Positions 10,716-26,700 are shown, counted from the first letter of the stretch. The stretch: 33,547 nucleotides of DNA from Guillardia theta CCMP2712 (GCF_000315625.1 NW_005434651.1:555905-589451); one strand, 5' to 3'. Notes: a model not told the origin generated them from the letters alone. Numbers and translations are program-made.

Positions 10716-10915
10716 ATTTTTGATTGAATTCTCAGCCTATGCCTTCTACTCCCTCACCACATTCTGTGCACCCAGCAAGATTCTCTCAACATCGATACAA
10801 GTACTCCTCTCTTGATTGTCAGAGAGTTTCATTCCAATTAGAGGTTATTGATTTTTTCCAAAATTAACATTACAAAGAAATCATTGTTCGCTTATCAATC
10901 GGTGGTTAATCTACA

Positions 10916-11559
10916 TCATCGTGATTCGACGTGACATAGCGCTTCTTGCAGCAACGAATCGAGCTCCAGCGTGTTCAACCCAAAACTAAAATCTGCTACT
11001 GCCACCCCCATGCTCTGTTTCCTGCCTCCTTCCGGCGCGACCATGGTCGTGCTAGCTGCTACTTGCCCCCCGCTGGGATTTGGTGAACTCGATCTTTTCA
11101 CGTCAAAGAAGGCTAACAAATCGTCGCTGGCGTTCTTGACATTCGTCTGCTGCTCTACACAGTGAGCTCGGAGGTACGGCCACTTGGGTACTCCGAGCCT
11201 CCTGCACGCTGCCTTCAATGCTGTTAGCGAGATCCCCTGCTCCAATGGTCAGGAATTTCTCAGCAAAACTCCACCACCATGCTCACCAGATGTCTCGCTG
11301 CGTCCCCCTGCCTAAGACTGAACAGCGAGACGATGTCGCTCTCCGTCAGTGTGATTGCGTCCTTCGCTGTAGTGCTTGCTCCAAACTCTCCTGCCTTCCT
11401 TCTTGGTACGATCCTTGTTTCTCTGGGAGGGATCATGTTCGTTGTTGGGTACACTTCTTTCTTCAATGCAGTCTGTACACCAGGTGAGTCAGGCACGAGG
11501 CTCAGCCGCAGCCGGTTCAGTCGTTGACATGAGGAAGCTAGCAGAGCAAAGGACAACAT
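10916..11559 (-). CDS. Short RWP-RK-like transcription factor
   Basis: Two exons, 11559-11287 and 11236-10916, flank a 50-nt intron and encode 197 aa. The junction lies inside the signature: ITLTESDIVSLFSLRQGDAA precedes RHL, then GISLTALKAACRRLGVPKWPY. This matches the RWP-RK domain pattern (L..L...F.LP...AA..LGIS.T.LK..CR..GI.RWPY). RWP-RK proteins bind DNA and control nitrogen response or gamete functions in plants, algae and some protists. The core here is KWPYLR rather than RWPxRK, so the final Lys is missing. The N-terminal 60 residues carry a basic patch (PRRK). The C-terminal 75 are Ser/Pro-rich and then acidic (LELDSLLQEAL). The start ATG at 11559 is the first in frame in this exon, but an upstream exon is possible. 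It is convergent with CFAP45, 200 bp apart. Confidence 0.75.
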
Positions 11560-13530
11560 AAACTCCTCAAGATATGAAGGGAGCAGCAATTCTAGCAGGG
11601 AAATGCGGATGCGGATGCGCAGCTGTGGAGATTGCGTATCTCAGAGGCTCTTAGCAGCATGCTGATATACAATGAAGGAAGGGATGGAGAAAAGTAGCAA
11701 GTGCTCATCGTTAGGAAATAAATGGGACGAGCAAACAATTGTAGGAGCTAGAGGTGGGTGGGTTAGATAGGTTCGGTATGTTATAGTCATGCCAATCGCC
11801 CAGTGAGAGTTAGGAGCAGGAGAACACAAGTGAACAAGTTTGATTCCCGAGAGAACAAGAGGGGCAAGGACGAAGGATAGCTTCAAGGGAAAGAAGGGAA
11901 GGAAGAGGAGGAGATGAAGGAGGAGCTGGAGGTAAAGGAGCTAAATTATTTCGAGCAGCTCATGGTACAGTGGAGAGCGGCAGGGGGAAAGAGGCTGAAG
12001 CTCAACTGAGCTGCCGCGTACCCCCTAATATCTCAGTTAAATTGGGGGTAGGTGGTGTTGCGGGGTTATTCAGCTGTGGCATATCTCTTCGGACTGCCCC
12101 AGATACGGAGGGGTAGGGTAGTCCGATACATCGATTTCTACCCTACCTTGACACTAGATAATTGATGATCTATGGGGGTAGTGGTCCTATCGGAACAGAT
12201 TGCAAATGATAGTTCACGTGGTGCGGGGTGGGGTGAAACAATGATTTATTAACACCCCTACGCTTTCCCAGCTGAAGGAGGAAAACGAAGGGTGGGGTGC
12301 TTTAAACAAGCTGTCAGCATCGGGGTCCAGAAACGTTGCCGTTTTGTTGTAAACTAATACTTAAAATTGGGGGACGCAAGGGCATTGTAACTGGAGGAAA
12401 AGTTTGTGGGGTAGGGGGTGGTTAGTCCCAATTTTTACCCCTTGTTCACATATGATCTATCAGGGGTACATTGGTACTTGGGTCCATAGAGTTAAATGCT
12501 TTTCCTCGGGTGGGGTGCTTTGGAGAAAGAAACAACCTTTGGCGTAAGACTGAGGTAAGCTTGACAACGTTTGAATGTTTTTATTTGTTGACTCAACTTG
12601 GAATGGGTTCAGTGGAGTAACGAGGGGTGGATCTCCATGGGGGGTAGTATTGACTGAAGTCTGAAGCCTGGTACATCAAGGCCAAAATGAGGGGTAGTTC
12701 TTATTCGACCGGTGCACGGAGCTGGAGTTGAATCGCTTCGCTTTAAAAATGAAAAAATGCTTTTTCGTCACGCTTGGATTTCACCTGGCCCAAGGGGGTG
12801 CTCTCTCATACCGAAAATGGGGGTAGTTGGCATCGAGCAATGCCTTTCACCCTCCTTTATCCCATCATTTGATAGGGTCTGAGTCTGTCCAGTTTTTTAT
12901 CATCTGGGTAGGGTCCTATCGGTGCATCGAAAATGGCTGGTCACAGGGGTGGTCCCCGCACACGTCAGCGCTGACCAGGTAGGTTTCTCAGAACGTTGTG
13001 TTTTTTCCTTCCGATTATTCCGATGGGAAACCGCAACGTTTGGTCGACAGGGATTGGCAGCCGTTGTGTCACAGCGGGCTGTATGAGTCGGTTTCAGTAC
13101 TCCTGGGACCTTCGGATCTCGACCCGGGGCCTGACCCGGGGCCCGGACTGAGCAGTTGTGAGGGGATGAGGGTGGATTGCGGTAATTCTGTCGTCGGGCT
13201 ATGGCGCACAAGAGCAGAAGAGGGCAGGTAATGCTGAAGAGAGAGGAACGACAATGAAGCGGTTGTTCGATGGAACAATGAAACAGTAGAACCATTGAAC
13301 GATGAATGAACGGGGAGCAATGGCATGCTGGGGTTGTGAGGACGGCATTCTGAGAGGAGGAACCATCCATGCTTTCTGAAGCAGGACGCATGCTGATGGC
13401 ACGAACAGAGATTGTGCATACGATGATATTGAGACAGAGATATTGATGTAGATAGAGCTGACATTGGATGTTGTTGTGATGCTTGAACATGTTTGGTCGA
13501 CCAATTTAGTTGATGTTTTCTGTCTTGCAG
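11560..13530. promoter_or_regulatory. Divergent spacer rich in GGGGTA words; may contain upstream exons of the membrane protein gene
   Basis: From about 12020 to 12920 the DNA is AT-balanced but packed with GGGGTA, GGTGGGG and a few TACCCC words (near 12018, 12045, 12110, 12140, 12174, 12407, 12437, 12465, 12640, 12693, 12820 and 12905). A frame open to 12978 ends in a GTAGGT donor, and another is open at 12998-13231. Neither has a usable in-frame ATG that joins phase 0 to the exon at 13531. At 13116-13147 there is a GC-rich direct repeat (GACCCGGGGCC twice). A single ORF at 11886-11641 (-) is unsupported. Confidence 0.35.
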
Positions 13531-14292
13531 GACAAGAGTGGATTCTACACTCCTTTAGTTGTGCTCTTCGCAGTTGCACTCTGTGTTTCCCTGTCGGCCT
13601 TGGGTATTATTTCTTTCTATCATCGATCAATCGATCAGATTTCATTGACTGTGACCGAAGGCTCGTCTGGGCATGAAGGAGAAGTTCCGGAGTTCGAAAC
13701 GAACAAAGGCTATCCTGACCTGTCGGCCATCAAAGAAGACCAGGTTGCTGTCTCTTACCTAACCGCTCTTGCGACTGATTTTCATCAAGTTGTATTGGCA
13801 TGCGGCATCATCGATGGCTGGTTGCATGTGTGACCCTACGAAGGCCATGTTTTTTTGACGCATCCTTATGAAAGGAATGCCAATACAAGAGAATGTGCGG
13901 TGGGCACCTTCGACGTTTCAAGGGCCGGGTCATAAATCTCGGTTGTTGCAGCACTTGTTGTCAAGACTGAGGTTGGAGGGTGTGAGGGATCGGAGGAGCC
14001 TCGGTGATGACGTATCAGGAGTTACGAGGAGGAGGAGAAGCTTGTTCGAGCCTCCCAACGGTCCGTTTTGAAGCAGAGGATTCAAGCTCTGCAAAATGTG
14101 CTCGTTTTGACTCGTGAACCCTTGAGACTGAGCTTCTTATTGGCGACGTGAGCAGGAGATTGAAGAATACATGCGCAAGGGCATGCTGAGACAAGATCCT
14201 CTCGCGACGTACCATGGGATGCCTGGTAACCACTGTCACATTCGGAGGTTGGTTGTTTATGTGTTTGTGCAGGAATCCAACGCTCATGGTGA
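13531..14292 (+). CDS. Small single-pass membrane protein with micro-exons (5' end unresolved)
   Basis: The exon at 13531-13743 follows a strong acceptor (TTTTCTGTCTTGCAG) and encodes DKSGFYTP, then a hydrophobic span of about 23 residues (LVVLFAVALCVSLSALGII), then an acidic tail. A consistent continuation uses 13875-13899 (25 nt), 13952-13971 (20 nt), 14019-14060 (42 nt), 14156-14225 and 14273-14292. Introns are 131, 52, 47, 95 and 47 nt and the stop is TGA. It ends EIEEYMRKGMLRQDPLATYH and then GMPGIQRSW. Skipping the 25-nt exon gives another open frame that stops after NTCARAC, so this part is less certain. The start codon is upstream and not identified. No family is recognised. One transmembrane helix with a charged tail is all that can be said. 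Confidence 0.45.
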
Positions 14293-15011
14293 CAGGGAGA
14301 ATGACCGCCGGTGTCGAAGTTTCTCTGTTTATTCTTTAGCGGAAGTCACCCCACGATCATTCAATCATATATCATCATGATCCGACAGGGGGCTGAAGCC
14401 GTCACGACTGATGTAATCTAACAAGTTGGCCCGATTATCTTCAATCGCCATGCCACAATCGCAATCAAATGTAAATATTTTGGCTTGAAAGAAATGTTAG
14501 TATTGATTCAAACTTCAATGAATGATGAATAATTCGCAATCATCGGATCACCGATATTTCCGTCTACCTCCTCGCGGACCGTTCGCCGGGCCCGGGGAGT
14601 CCAGTCACTCGCTGAGTCCACGGGCGGATCGGACCGCGGCGTGCCACGCCGTGTACGATACTACCGGCGGGCCTCGGCGCGGCCCGGGCCGCAGGGCCCG
14701 TGCCGCCGGCTGCAGCCGCGTCCTGGACTCGGACCCCCCGCACTGCACCGGGCCGGGCCCGGGTGCAGTGCGGGGGCGGCCTTGAGTTGTCCTACTCAAA
14801 ATGCTTCGATCCCTCTCAAGCGCCTCATACTGATGAAGATGAGGATCCCATAAGATGGGAAGAAGGCGAGGATGAGAGAGAATCAACAGGGAGAGAAGAC
14901 ATGTCAACGTCAAAGACTGCCAACATGACAAGACCGCAAGGCTGACTGAGTGTACATCCATGCAATTCCAACCGTAAGTGAGTTTCCTACCTCATAGTGC
15001 ATATCTTGAGG
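14293..15011. other. Tandem spacer with GC-rich palindromic island
   Basis: The left part is AT-rich. From about 14560 to 14790 the base composition jumps to very high GC with repeated GGGCCCGG, CGGCC and GGACTCGG words, and an AGTCACTCGCTGAGTCC string at about 14602-14618. It includes the perfect hairpin listed separately. From 14800 to 15011 the sequence returns to normal and leads to the glycosyltransferase start. No gene is visible and there are no TACCCC words. Confidence 0.6.
14735..14776. repeat. Perfect 15-bp inverted repeat, 12-nt GC loop
   Basis: CCCCCGCACTGCACC at 14735-14749 is the exact reverse complement of GGTGCAGTGCGGGGG at 14762-14776. The loop GGGCCGGGCCCG is itself nearly palindromic. 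The structure would extrude as a very stable hairpin in DNA or RNA. No T-run follows, so it is not a bacterial-type terminator. Confidence 0.95.
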
Positions 15012-19594
<4,583 letters not shown>

Positions 19595-19885
19595 TCGGAC
19601 GGGAGATGTACATCAGTTAACCCACCAGAGATCACTCAGACATCTCACGGAGGTGGAGAACCGAAACTCGATGAGTAAAACTCAAAGTTCATGGTAACTT
19701 GCGGGCGGGGATAGTCACTGAGTCGCTCCGAGCGAGACTCGGGTTACCTAGAGTCCGGGCCCCGGCAGCCGGAGGCTTTCGGAGGCCCGGGCGCCGGCGG
19801 GCGGTTCCCGGGCCATGAACTCTGAGGCAGACTCGAGGTAGTTTTGAAAATGCGTGGAAAGCTAGGTGGGAGAAGTGCGAGGGGT

Positions 19886-19927
<42 letters not shown>

Positions 19928-20208
19928 AGGACAGGAGGAGCAGGAGCTTGGATGTTGTTGTCGTTTTGGATGTTGTGTGTTTGAATCCCCAACATGGTCG
20001 CTGCCCTCTGACTGTTCGCAGAGTGCAAGAGAAAAGATTGTTCTCCTTTGCATATAGATAAGTTTGCTGATTCTTTTATGTTGAGTGCAGCAGGCACAGA
20101 TGGCATGTCACCTGAGATGAAGTGATTTCCAGATAATCGTTTGCGCAACCAGTAAGCTTGATGCTCTTCCCTTCCTCACTAACGTTGCAGCAGGATTCTC
20201 CTACCAGC
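19595..20208. other. Tandem spacer with second GC-rich island and (AGGAGC)n
   Basis: A GC-rich patch at about 19710-19830 contains AGTCACTGAGTCGCTCC, an imperfect palindrome GAGTCGCTCCGAGCGAGACTC (stems separated by CCG, two extra bases in one arm), GAGTCCGGGCCCCGG and GGCCCGGGCGCC. Then (AGGAGC)n at 19888-19925. A possible 3' splice site (TAACGTTGCAG) is at 20180-20190, ahead of the next gene, suggesting a 5' UTR intron. Confidence 0.5.
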
Positions 20209-22360
20209 ATGCGGATGCATGTAGCGTGTGCAAGCACTATCTTCCTCTTGATCGTGCAACTACACACAACAACTGGAGACCTTGAAGGCTTGTTAGGGCA
20301 GCCTATCTCTGTCTCCTCCTTTCTCCGTGAATTTGAACGCCGGCTCCATGGTACTTCCCCCGCCCTGCCCTCCTTTCGCAGTTAACTCATGTATGCTTGA
20401 AAGATGAATGCAACCAAACGGCTCCGGTGTCAGCAACTGTGAAAGAGAATCAAACGGATGCGAGGAGGAAAACTGAGGAACTTTCAGATGAGGTGAGGGA
20501 GGAGGGAGGTTGGCTTGCTTGCTAACACTACTTGTTGGGAAGGAATCATCGTCGTCAGGTTCCGATCTGGACCCTTCCAACGAGGAGGGATCATTCTCTT
20601 CATTCTCCCATATGCACAACAACCAGACCAGCGACTCCGATGACTGCCCCTCTGCATCCTGCACCTCACAGTCCCAGCGCGACAGGGACAAGGAAAAGAT
20701 TTTCTATGGGCTGCAGCCATCGACGTCGGAGGGCGAGCAGCAGCGGCAGGAGCAGACGATCAAGTTCGGGAGGATGCGACTGCGGGCAAACGATCTTGTC
20801 CAGCTGGGGAAATTTGACAAGGCCCTTGACCTCTACGATCGATGCCTCGCGTTCGACATGTACGACGTGGCCGCTCTCAGCAACCGGGCGTTCGTCCACC
20901 TTCAGCTGGGCATGTTTGACAAGGCTGAGGAGGACTGCGACCGGGCCCTCCAGCTGAAACCGGGGAGAGCGAAGCTACTGTACAGGAGAGGCATAGCAAG
21001 ATGGAAGAGGGGAAGGATCTTCGGGGGGATGAGTGACTGCCGAGCTGCTCTCGAGCTGCTCCCTGCATCAGTGGAGGTGAGAGAGGCTCTGCGGGGGATG
21101 CTGGGGGACGCGAAGAAGTTTGTCGGCGATGAAAACATCTCCCACGTGCTTGCGCAGCACAACATCTTCCTGGGTGAAGTTGACATGCCTGAGATCAGCA
21201 ACAACGTGACGTCAGCAGACTTTGAGGATACAAGACAGGCGCTGGGGGCTGCCGAGCAAGGGTTCCTCGCTGACATCGGGTTGATCGGCCCCTGCCAAAC
21301 CAAGCAGATTTTCCACCAAACGCCCTTCGACCCCGAAAGTTTGATCCTACGAGACGCGCTGCTGGGACAGACGAGAGAGGAGGAGGAGGAAGCGAGAGAA
21401 AAGGAGAAGAAGGAAGGAGAGGAAATGAAGCAGATCGTCGAGCTCATCAATGAGGTCAAAACACGCATGACCGACACCAACGAGACAGGTCCCTCTGCGC
21501 GCAAGGTTCCTGCGCTCCCCGACTCAGATTTCGTCGGGCACGTTTGTGTCCGAGAGCTGAAGCGAGAGGCGAGGAGGCAGGAAGGAGGAGCAGGCGATCC
21601 CAGGCAAGACTTGCGCTTCTCCTTATCGACAGAGTCGTCGAGGTTCCTCAAAGACTTGTGCAAGCAATTCAACCTTCACGTGTCAGGGAACAAGACCGTC
21701 CTCCTCGACAGGTTGATGGCGGGAGGTGAGGATCGCATTGCTAAGATCAGGCGAGTCCTCGAAGGACGGCAGAAAGAGCTGCTCGACAGGCTTGACCAGG
21801 ACGACTCTGATCCTCCCTCCCAGTCTCCCTCTCGTGGCTCCTCTTCTCGAGAGCCCTCGAGCTTCCAACGGATAGTGCAGGAGCACGACACCCCGTGGAC
21901 AGTGATGAACAAGGAGGACTTGATGGAGATGTACGACGATCCCTACCATGGGCCGCCACTAGTTGAAGAACATGCACCAGTGAGCAAGCGCAACGGCAAG
22001 ACATGGAGAAAGGAGAAGGAAATAGGAGGAGCTCAGAACAGTATTCCTCTGATCCCCGAGTCTGAGTTTGTGCGTGTGCTCGGTCCAGAGAAGCATCAGC
22101 AGCTGGTTGAGAAGGAGGCGAGAAAGAAAAAGCGCAGCACTGTGGAGGAGGAGGAGGACGAGGAGGAGGACGAGGATAAGCAGCAGGATAATGCATTTCG
22201 AAGCGTCTCAGCAATCCATCAACCGCGTCGAACGTCTACCATGCAAATGTTCGGACAGATCGTGAAGAGAAAGCAAGACGAGGTTATCAAGGCACGTGCG
22301 AGGAGAAGAAAGATTGCCAGCATGTTGTTCAAGCAGGCACAGGTGAGTTCACAAACTTAA
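20209..22360 (+). CDS. TPR and SAP domain protein with N-terminal signal-like sequence
   Basis: The main exon is 20543-22360, preceded by 20382-20492 (coding ...TEELSDE) across a 50-nt intron. The frame continues in phase into ESSSSGSDLDPSNEEGSF. Three TPR repeats follow: RANDLVQLGKFDKALDLYDR, ALSNRAFVHLQLGMFDKAEE and LLYRRGIARWKRGRIFGG (about 20780-21060). Then come a Glu-rich coiled coil, a SAP motif (FLKDLCKQFNLHVSGNKTVL, about 21645-21705; a DNA/RNA-binding helix pair), and an acidic and basic C-terminus. Upstream, 20209-20310 encodes MRMHVACASTIFLLIVQLHT, a plausible signal peptide. Joining it needs a weak GTCTCC donor at 20311 (intron 71 nt), so the N-terminus is provisional. TPR bundles bind chaperones or partners. 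The mix suggests an adaptor acting with nucleic acid; the exact role is unknown. The stop TAA at 22358 follows a GTGAGT that could be another donor. Confidence 0.75.
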
Positions 22361-22504
22361 GATTTAATCAAGTAAACAAAATGACACACGAAACTACAAA
22401 ATTCCATTTGCATCATCGGAAACTATTAACAACACAATCTACTCAGCATACATATTCACATTGTACAAAACGAAGAGCAGTTGCTAATCAATCCGAAGTC
22501 AAAA

Positions 22505-23704
22505 TTACATTCCTGCCAGGGCTGGGTCGTTGACATTGTTACACTCCCACAGCAAGCTGAGGTCTTCGTCCTCGAAAACAGGGTTTGTCTCACTGATAAA
22601 CTGAGAATCGACTGGCTCCGACGACCACGCAAAATTGTTTGACTCATCAACAGACGTTGCCGCATTCACGTCCTTTATCGCCTCAAAGTTCTTTCCGCTG
22701 TCAATCACCTCATTCTGCACATCGCAGGGCGATCGTTCAACAACAGTGTTCGTCGTGGCTTCCTTCTCTGAGCTCAAACTTTCGACACTTCGCAGCTTGC
22801 TGTGCTGCTCGATGAAGCATTTCCAGAGATCTCTGGTGGTCGCACTCATCTTCTCCAGCTCAAACTGGCTCGGAAAGGCAAGATTGTTGAACTCATAAGT
22901 GGGCACCGCACCGTCGAATTCCTCAATCTCCTCTTTAGTCCAGATGGCACTTGTGTCTGGGTGTTTCGAAAGCAGATTCTTCAATATTAGCTGCCTCCTC
23001 TTGTAAGATTCCAAGAGCTTTGCTGCCACGGGAATCCCGCTCTTCACTCCATGAAGCAAGATCCCTTGCGAGTCCATGTCCGGAGATAGGCCCTCGACAG
23101 CGAAAGTGTCCGATGGCGCAGGGTCGTTCCTAGCAACAGACGGTAGATTTCGGGATTTCTTGCAGTTTCTCTCAGCTACTGGGAATCCACTTTGAGCCTC
23201 GACCATGTCTTGCCACCAACTAACTCCTGCTGCATTCTTGCGACTTCTGTTGAGCTCCTTTCGGCTTACAGCCTGGGGCGATGGAACGGAATCGTATGAG
23301 CCCACAGACGATGGACTGGAGGGCTTGGACCCATCGGAAGGGGAAGTCACGACACCATTATCGTAGTATGTAGGAGAATAATTTGCCAGGTACTGATCCT
23401 GCGAGTCCATGCTTTCGGGGTACACAAAACTTTCCAGAATGTCTTGGTTGCTCTCTGTGTACGTGGTGGGAAGCCTGTTGATGAGCAGCTGGGGACTAGA
23501 TGAGAATGGGTCTTCGAATCGAAAGACTTGAGGAATAAGCTCCCTCTCCGTGCGTTGAATCCTTCTCTTGAGAGTTGTGCCCAACAAACTTGCACACCTT
23601 GCACTGACCTTCCTGCGCGACGACGGCATGCTGTATCCGTGCACCTGATTTTGAGATCCAATAAAAGAGCTATACGAGTTTTGACCAATGCCAGTTTCTG
23701 ACAT
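22505..23704 (-). CDS. Unrecognised 399-aa protein, single exon
   Basis: An uninterrupted frame runs from ATG at 23704 to the stop at 22505, unusual in a window where nearly every gene has several introns. The protein is hydrophilic and rich in Ser, Asn and Glu. A basic N-terminal segment (SSRRKVSARCASLLG, TTLKRRIQRTE) precedes a Ser/Pro-rich low-complexity middle (SKPSSPSSVGSYDSVPSP). Then come WWQDMVEAQSGFPVAERN, a basic helical stretch (KLLESYKRRQLILKNLLSK) and a strongly acidic end (VFEDEDLSLLWE). No known domain is evident. The basic and acidic layout resembles a transcription regulator, but that is inference. The gene is convergent with the TPR-SAP gene, 144 bp between stops. It shares a 3.1-kb divergent spacer with TMBIM. 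Confidence 0.75.
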   Translation of the reverse strand: MSETGIGQNSYSSFIGSQNQVHGYSMPSSRRKVSARCASLLGTTLKRRIQRTERELIPQVFRFEDPFSSSPQLLINRLPTTYTESNQDILESFVYPESMDSQDQYLANYSPTYYDNGVVTSPSDGSKPSSPSSVGSYDSVPSPQAVSRKELNRSRKNAAGVSWWQDMVEAQSGFPVAERNCKKSRNLPSVARNDPAPSDTFAVEGLSPDMDSQGILLHGVKSGIPVAAKLLESYKRRQLILKNLLSKHPDTSAIWTKEEIEEFDGAVPTYEFNNLAFPSQFELEKMSATTRDLWKCFIEQHSKLRSVESLSSEKEATTNTVVERSPCDVQNEVIDSGKNFEAIKDVNAATSVDESNNFAWSSEPVDSQFISETNPVFEDEDLSLLWECNNVNDPALAGM

Positions 23705-26700
23705 ACACGATGTCTTATAAACCCTCGACGTGAGCAAGAAAGCAAAAGAGATGTCCAGTATCCAAAAATAAAATAGTATTCGCCTGCAAGAGAAACGTCA
23801 ATTTTGATTGTTTCCGGTAGAAATCATTTCTCAAATGGTAAAGGAACAGATAGCAAACATGTAATACGAGGGTAAAAAGAAATCTTTCAGAGAATGAACC
23901 CACTCCCTTACTGATCTTTTATCCCCTTCAACAAATCATACTGATCCGTCTCCACGGAAAATCCTCAACAAAACACTGCAGTGAGAAACTTGCTTCCTGT
24001 TCTTGTGCAAATCCACCATAATTGTACAACACACCATCTCAAACATGATGTGTTTCCATTCCTGTCATCGTCTCCTCTTACAAAACACTACCATTTCTTG
24101 CCCTCACCCTGCCAACGCCCTACTCGCTTCTCTGCATGTGCTGATCCACAGCAGAGGAATGTGGGGGTACCTGCACCCCTTACCCCTGTAGTGTGGGGTA
24201 GTCTTTCATCCGATGCAGAGTCGTGGGGTGGGTACTTGAGATCCTGCATGAGATCACCCGGTAGTTATTCAGGATTCCGCAGGGAAACAGACCGGTGATA
24301 ATTAAATCATGGGGTGCTTGTGAAAAAGGACATTAGGGCACCGTACCAGGTTTCGCCGTTGCGGGTGGTGGGTCTACCCCTTTACTACCAGGATACGGTG
24401 GAGATCCAGCCCTCTGTTTAAAACATGTTTTCCTGAAAAATGCTAAAAGTAATTTAAATGCTTTTTTGGACCCTCCACGTGAGGATCGGGTATGTAAATA
24501 GTTCGAAATACCGCTATTTCGATAGAATTGAGTATGTTTTTTAATATGATAAGCAGTGAAAACGAAATGCTTTGTAAAATATTAGACATGTACAAAACTC
24601 GTTTTATATTTCGAACCGTCGATTTTTCTGAACGGTACATTTTGATATACGTCCCTTCCTGCAGTGGACCGGCTTTGTCCTACTCCAACATTTAAACTCA
24701 ATATTGAAATGATACTCTTTATTTTGATTCTTTGATGACTTGAATGTTTCAAACGAGGCATCGGGGATCTCCCGTAAAGTTGCGATCTCGGTTTTGAGAT
24801 CTGTTTCTGGTACAATCTCCTTCCCCAGATTACTCCTATCGGTGTAGTCAGGACCCCCGTACAACTGAAGGGGGGAGGGTGCTAAAACACGGAAAGGGGG
24901 AGGGTGCTTCGGGACCGGGGTTCTCCCGAGTCATCGATCACGGAGGGTCTTCTGTTTGATGGGGTCCTGGAACATAGGGTGGTAGGGGGTGGAAAACTTG
25001 GGGTTCTTCTACCCGAGCCGATCACGAACAATGTACCCGAAGACAATGCGACCCTACCTCCTCTCGAGGCGGCCTTCTCCGCTAATTCCACCCCACAATC
25101 TTCTTGGGGATCGCCAAGGGTGGGTACGGTCCTGTGACAAATGGTAGATTCGAAATGGTGGGGGTGGGTACAATCTGAACCCCTACTCATTTTTTGAAGC
25201 AAAAAATCGAAGGAGAAAAATGGTTCAGAAGCAAAGAGGGTGGCTCCTTCAATCGAGGGTTCCCTCTACCTCCACCCCTCCTTCTTCCTAGGAATGCACC
25301 CGTCCGAGTGCGCACAGCATCGTTCCCCCTTGCTGGGTGTCGTGTGTAGTCAGCGCTGCCACCTTTCGCTTTCGACGGATGGGGTACCACAGGGGAAGGG
25401 TGCCAAAAAGGGAGGTAGGGTCCAAAGAAGAGGGGCTTTAATTGTTAACAACAATAACAAGTATCAACGGGATGAAGGGGTGGTGATTTCTTGTAGGGGG
25501 TAGCAGGACAGAAAAGGAGTTGCAGGGCGTGGAAGGAGGGGTGGTAGAGATGAAGCTACTCGTGCCCTGGGGGAAGAAGTTGAGATGAGGCTCGTGAACC
25601 TGATGTTGTTGTTAAATCAGGATGGGAAGGGTTAAAACATGGTATATTGGAGGGGTGGTTTAAGGAAAAGAGCTACTCAACTCTTTAAAGCCTAGTCACG
25701 TATAGCAGCCGGCGACAATCCGAAACTCCGACTCCCGGTGAACCGGCCCTCCGGACTGAAAAAGATGGGTGGGTGATCCTGAAGTGTGTTCCGAATCTCT
25801 CAAAAGGTGGGTGATGAAGACTAGGATGTGAGGGTGGGGTGAACATGAGTGTGGGGTCCGCATAGTTGTAGTGGGGAAGGGTCCTCTAGTCATGGCGGCC
25901 ACTGACGGAACCATCCGTGACGCGGAAGAGACGTAGACGAGGATGACACATAAAGAAATCCCCCAACTTACCCTGTCCTCTCGACCGCATCGGCTTGGGG
26001 AAGGGTACAAACATTGTAGGGGACAGGGGTGATATAAAAGGGAATTGAGTGGTGCCTCGGAGTGATCTCCGGCTTGAAAGGGGGGTACTGATCATCCGAT
26101 TAACTTGGGACCGTGCGGAGGCCGCAGGAGCGGCTGCTGACCATGCGAGCATGTTCCGACATGACTCGGCGCCGCTCCGGCACGGTTTCCCAGTCACCGG
26201 GCCCGCCCTCCGGACCCGGATTTCAATGGCGATGATCGAGCGGCTCGGGCCGAGTCCGATGATCCGACCGACCGGGCCGGGCCCGGCGGGCGGCCGGGCG
26301 CGGCCGGCGCGGCGGGCCCGGCCGCCGGCGGCCAGTCCTGGCATCGGCCCGAGAAGCCGCATGAGACTCAGTCATCGCTGACCGGTCACGGCCGTGGCCC
26401 AGTGGCACGGTGGTGCGGCACGCCCGGGTTCCCGGCGGGAGACGGGCCGGCCGGTTCAACGGTGAGGTTATGCCGGGCGCCGGTCCGCGCGGCCGGGCCG
26501 GCCGCGGGCCGCGGCCCGACGCCGGGTTAATGACTGTGACTGGCAAACGGTCCGACCGAGTCCGGGCTGGCCGGGCCGCCCGGCTCCGGGCCATGTGGCC
26601 CGTCGCCCCGGACTCGACCGGGTAGTCGTTCAGTCGCACTGCGCGGCCAGCGGCCCGGGCGCCGGCCAGCGACTCCGGGCCGACACCCGACTCGGCGGCA

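Noticed and set aside
11641-11886. 81-residue minus-strand ORF with hydrophobic start
   Set aside because: Isolated, no splice continuation and no family resemblance. It lies in the promoter spacer of the RWP-RK-like gene.
12000-12950. Telomere-like GGGTAGGGT repeats
   Set aside because: The words are irregularly spaced and not a tandem array; true telomere repeats would be uninterrupted. They fit the divergent-spacer pattern instead.
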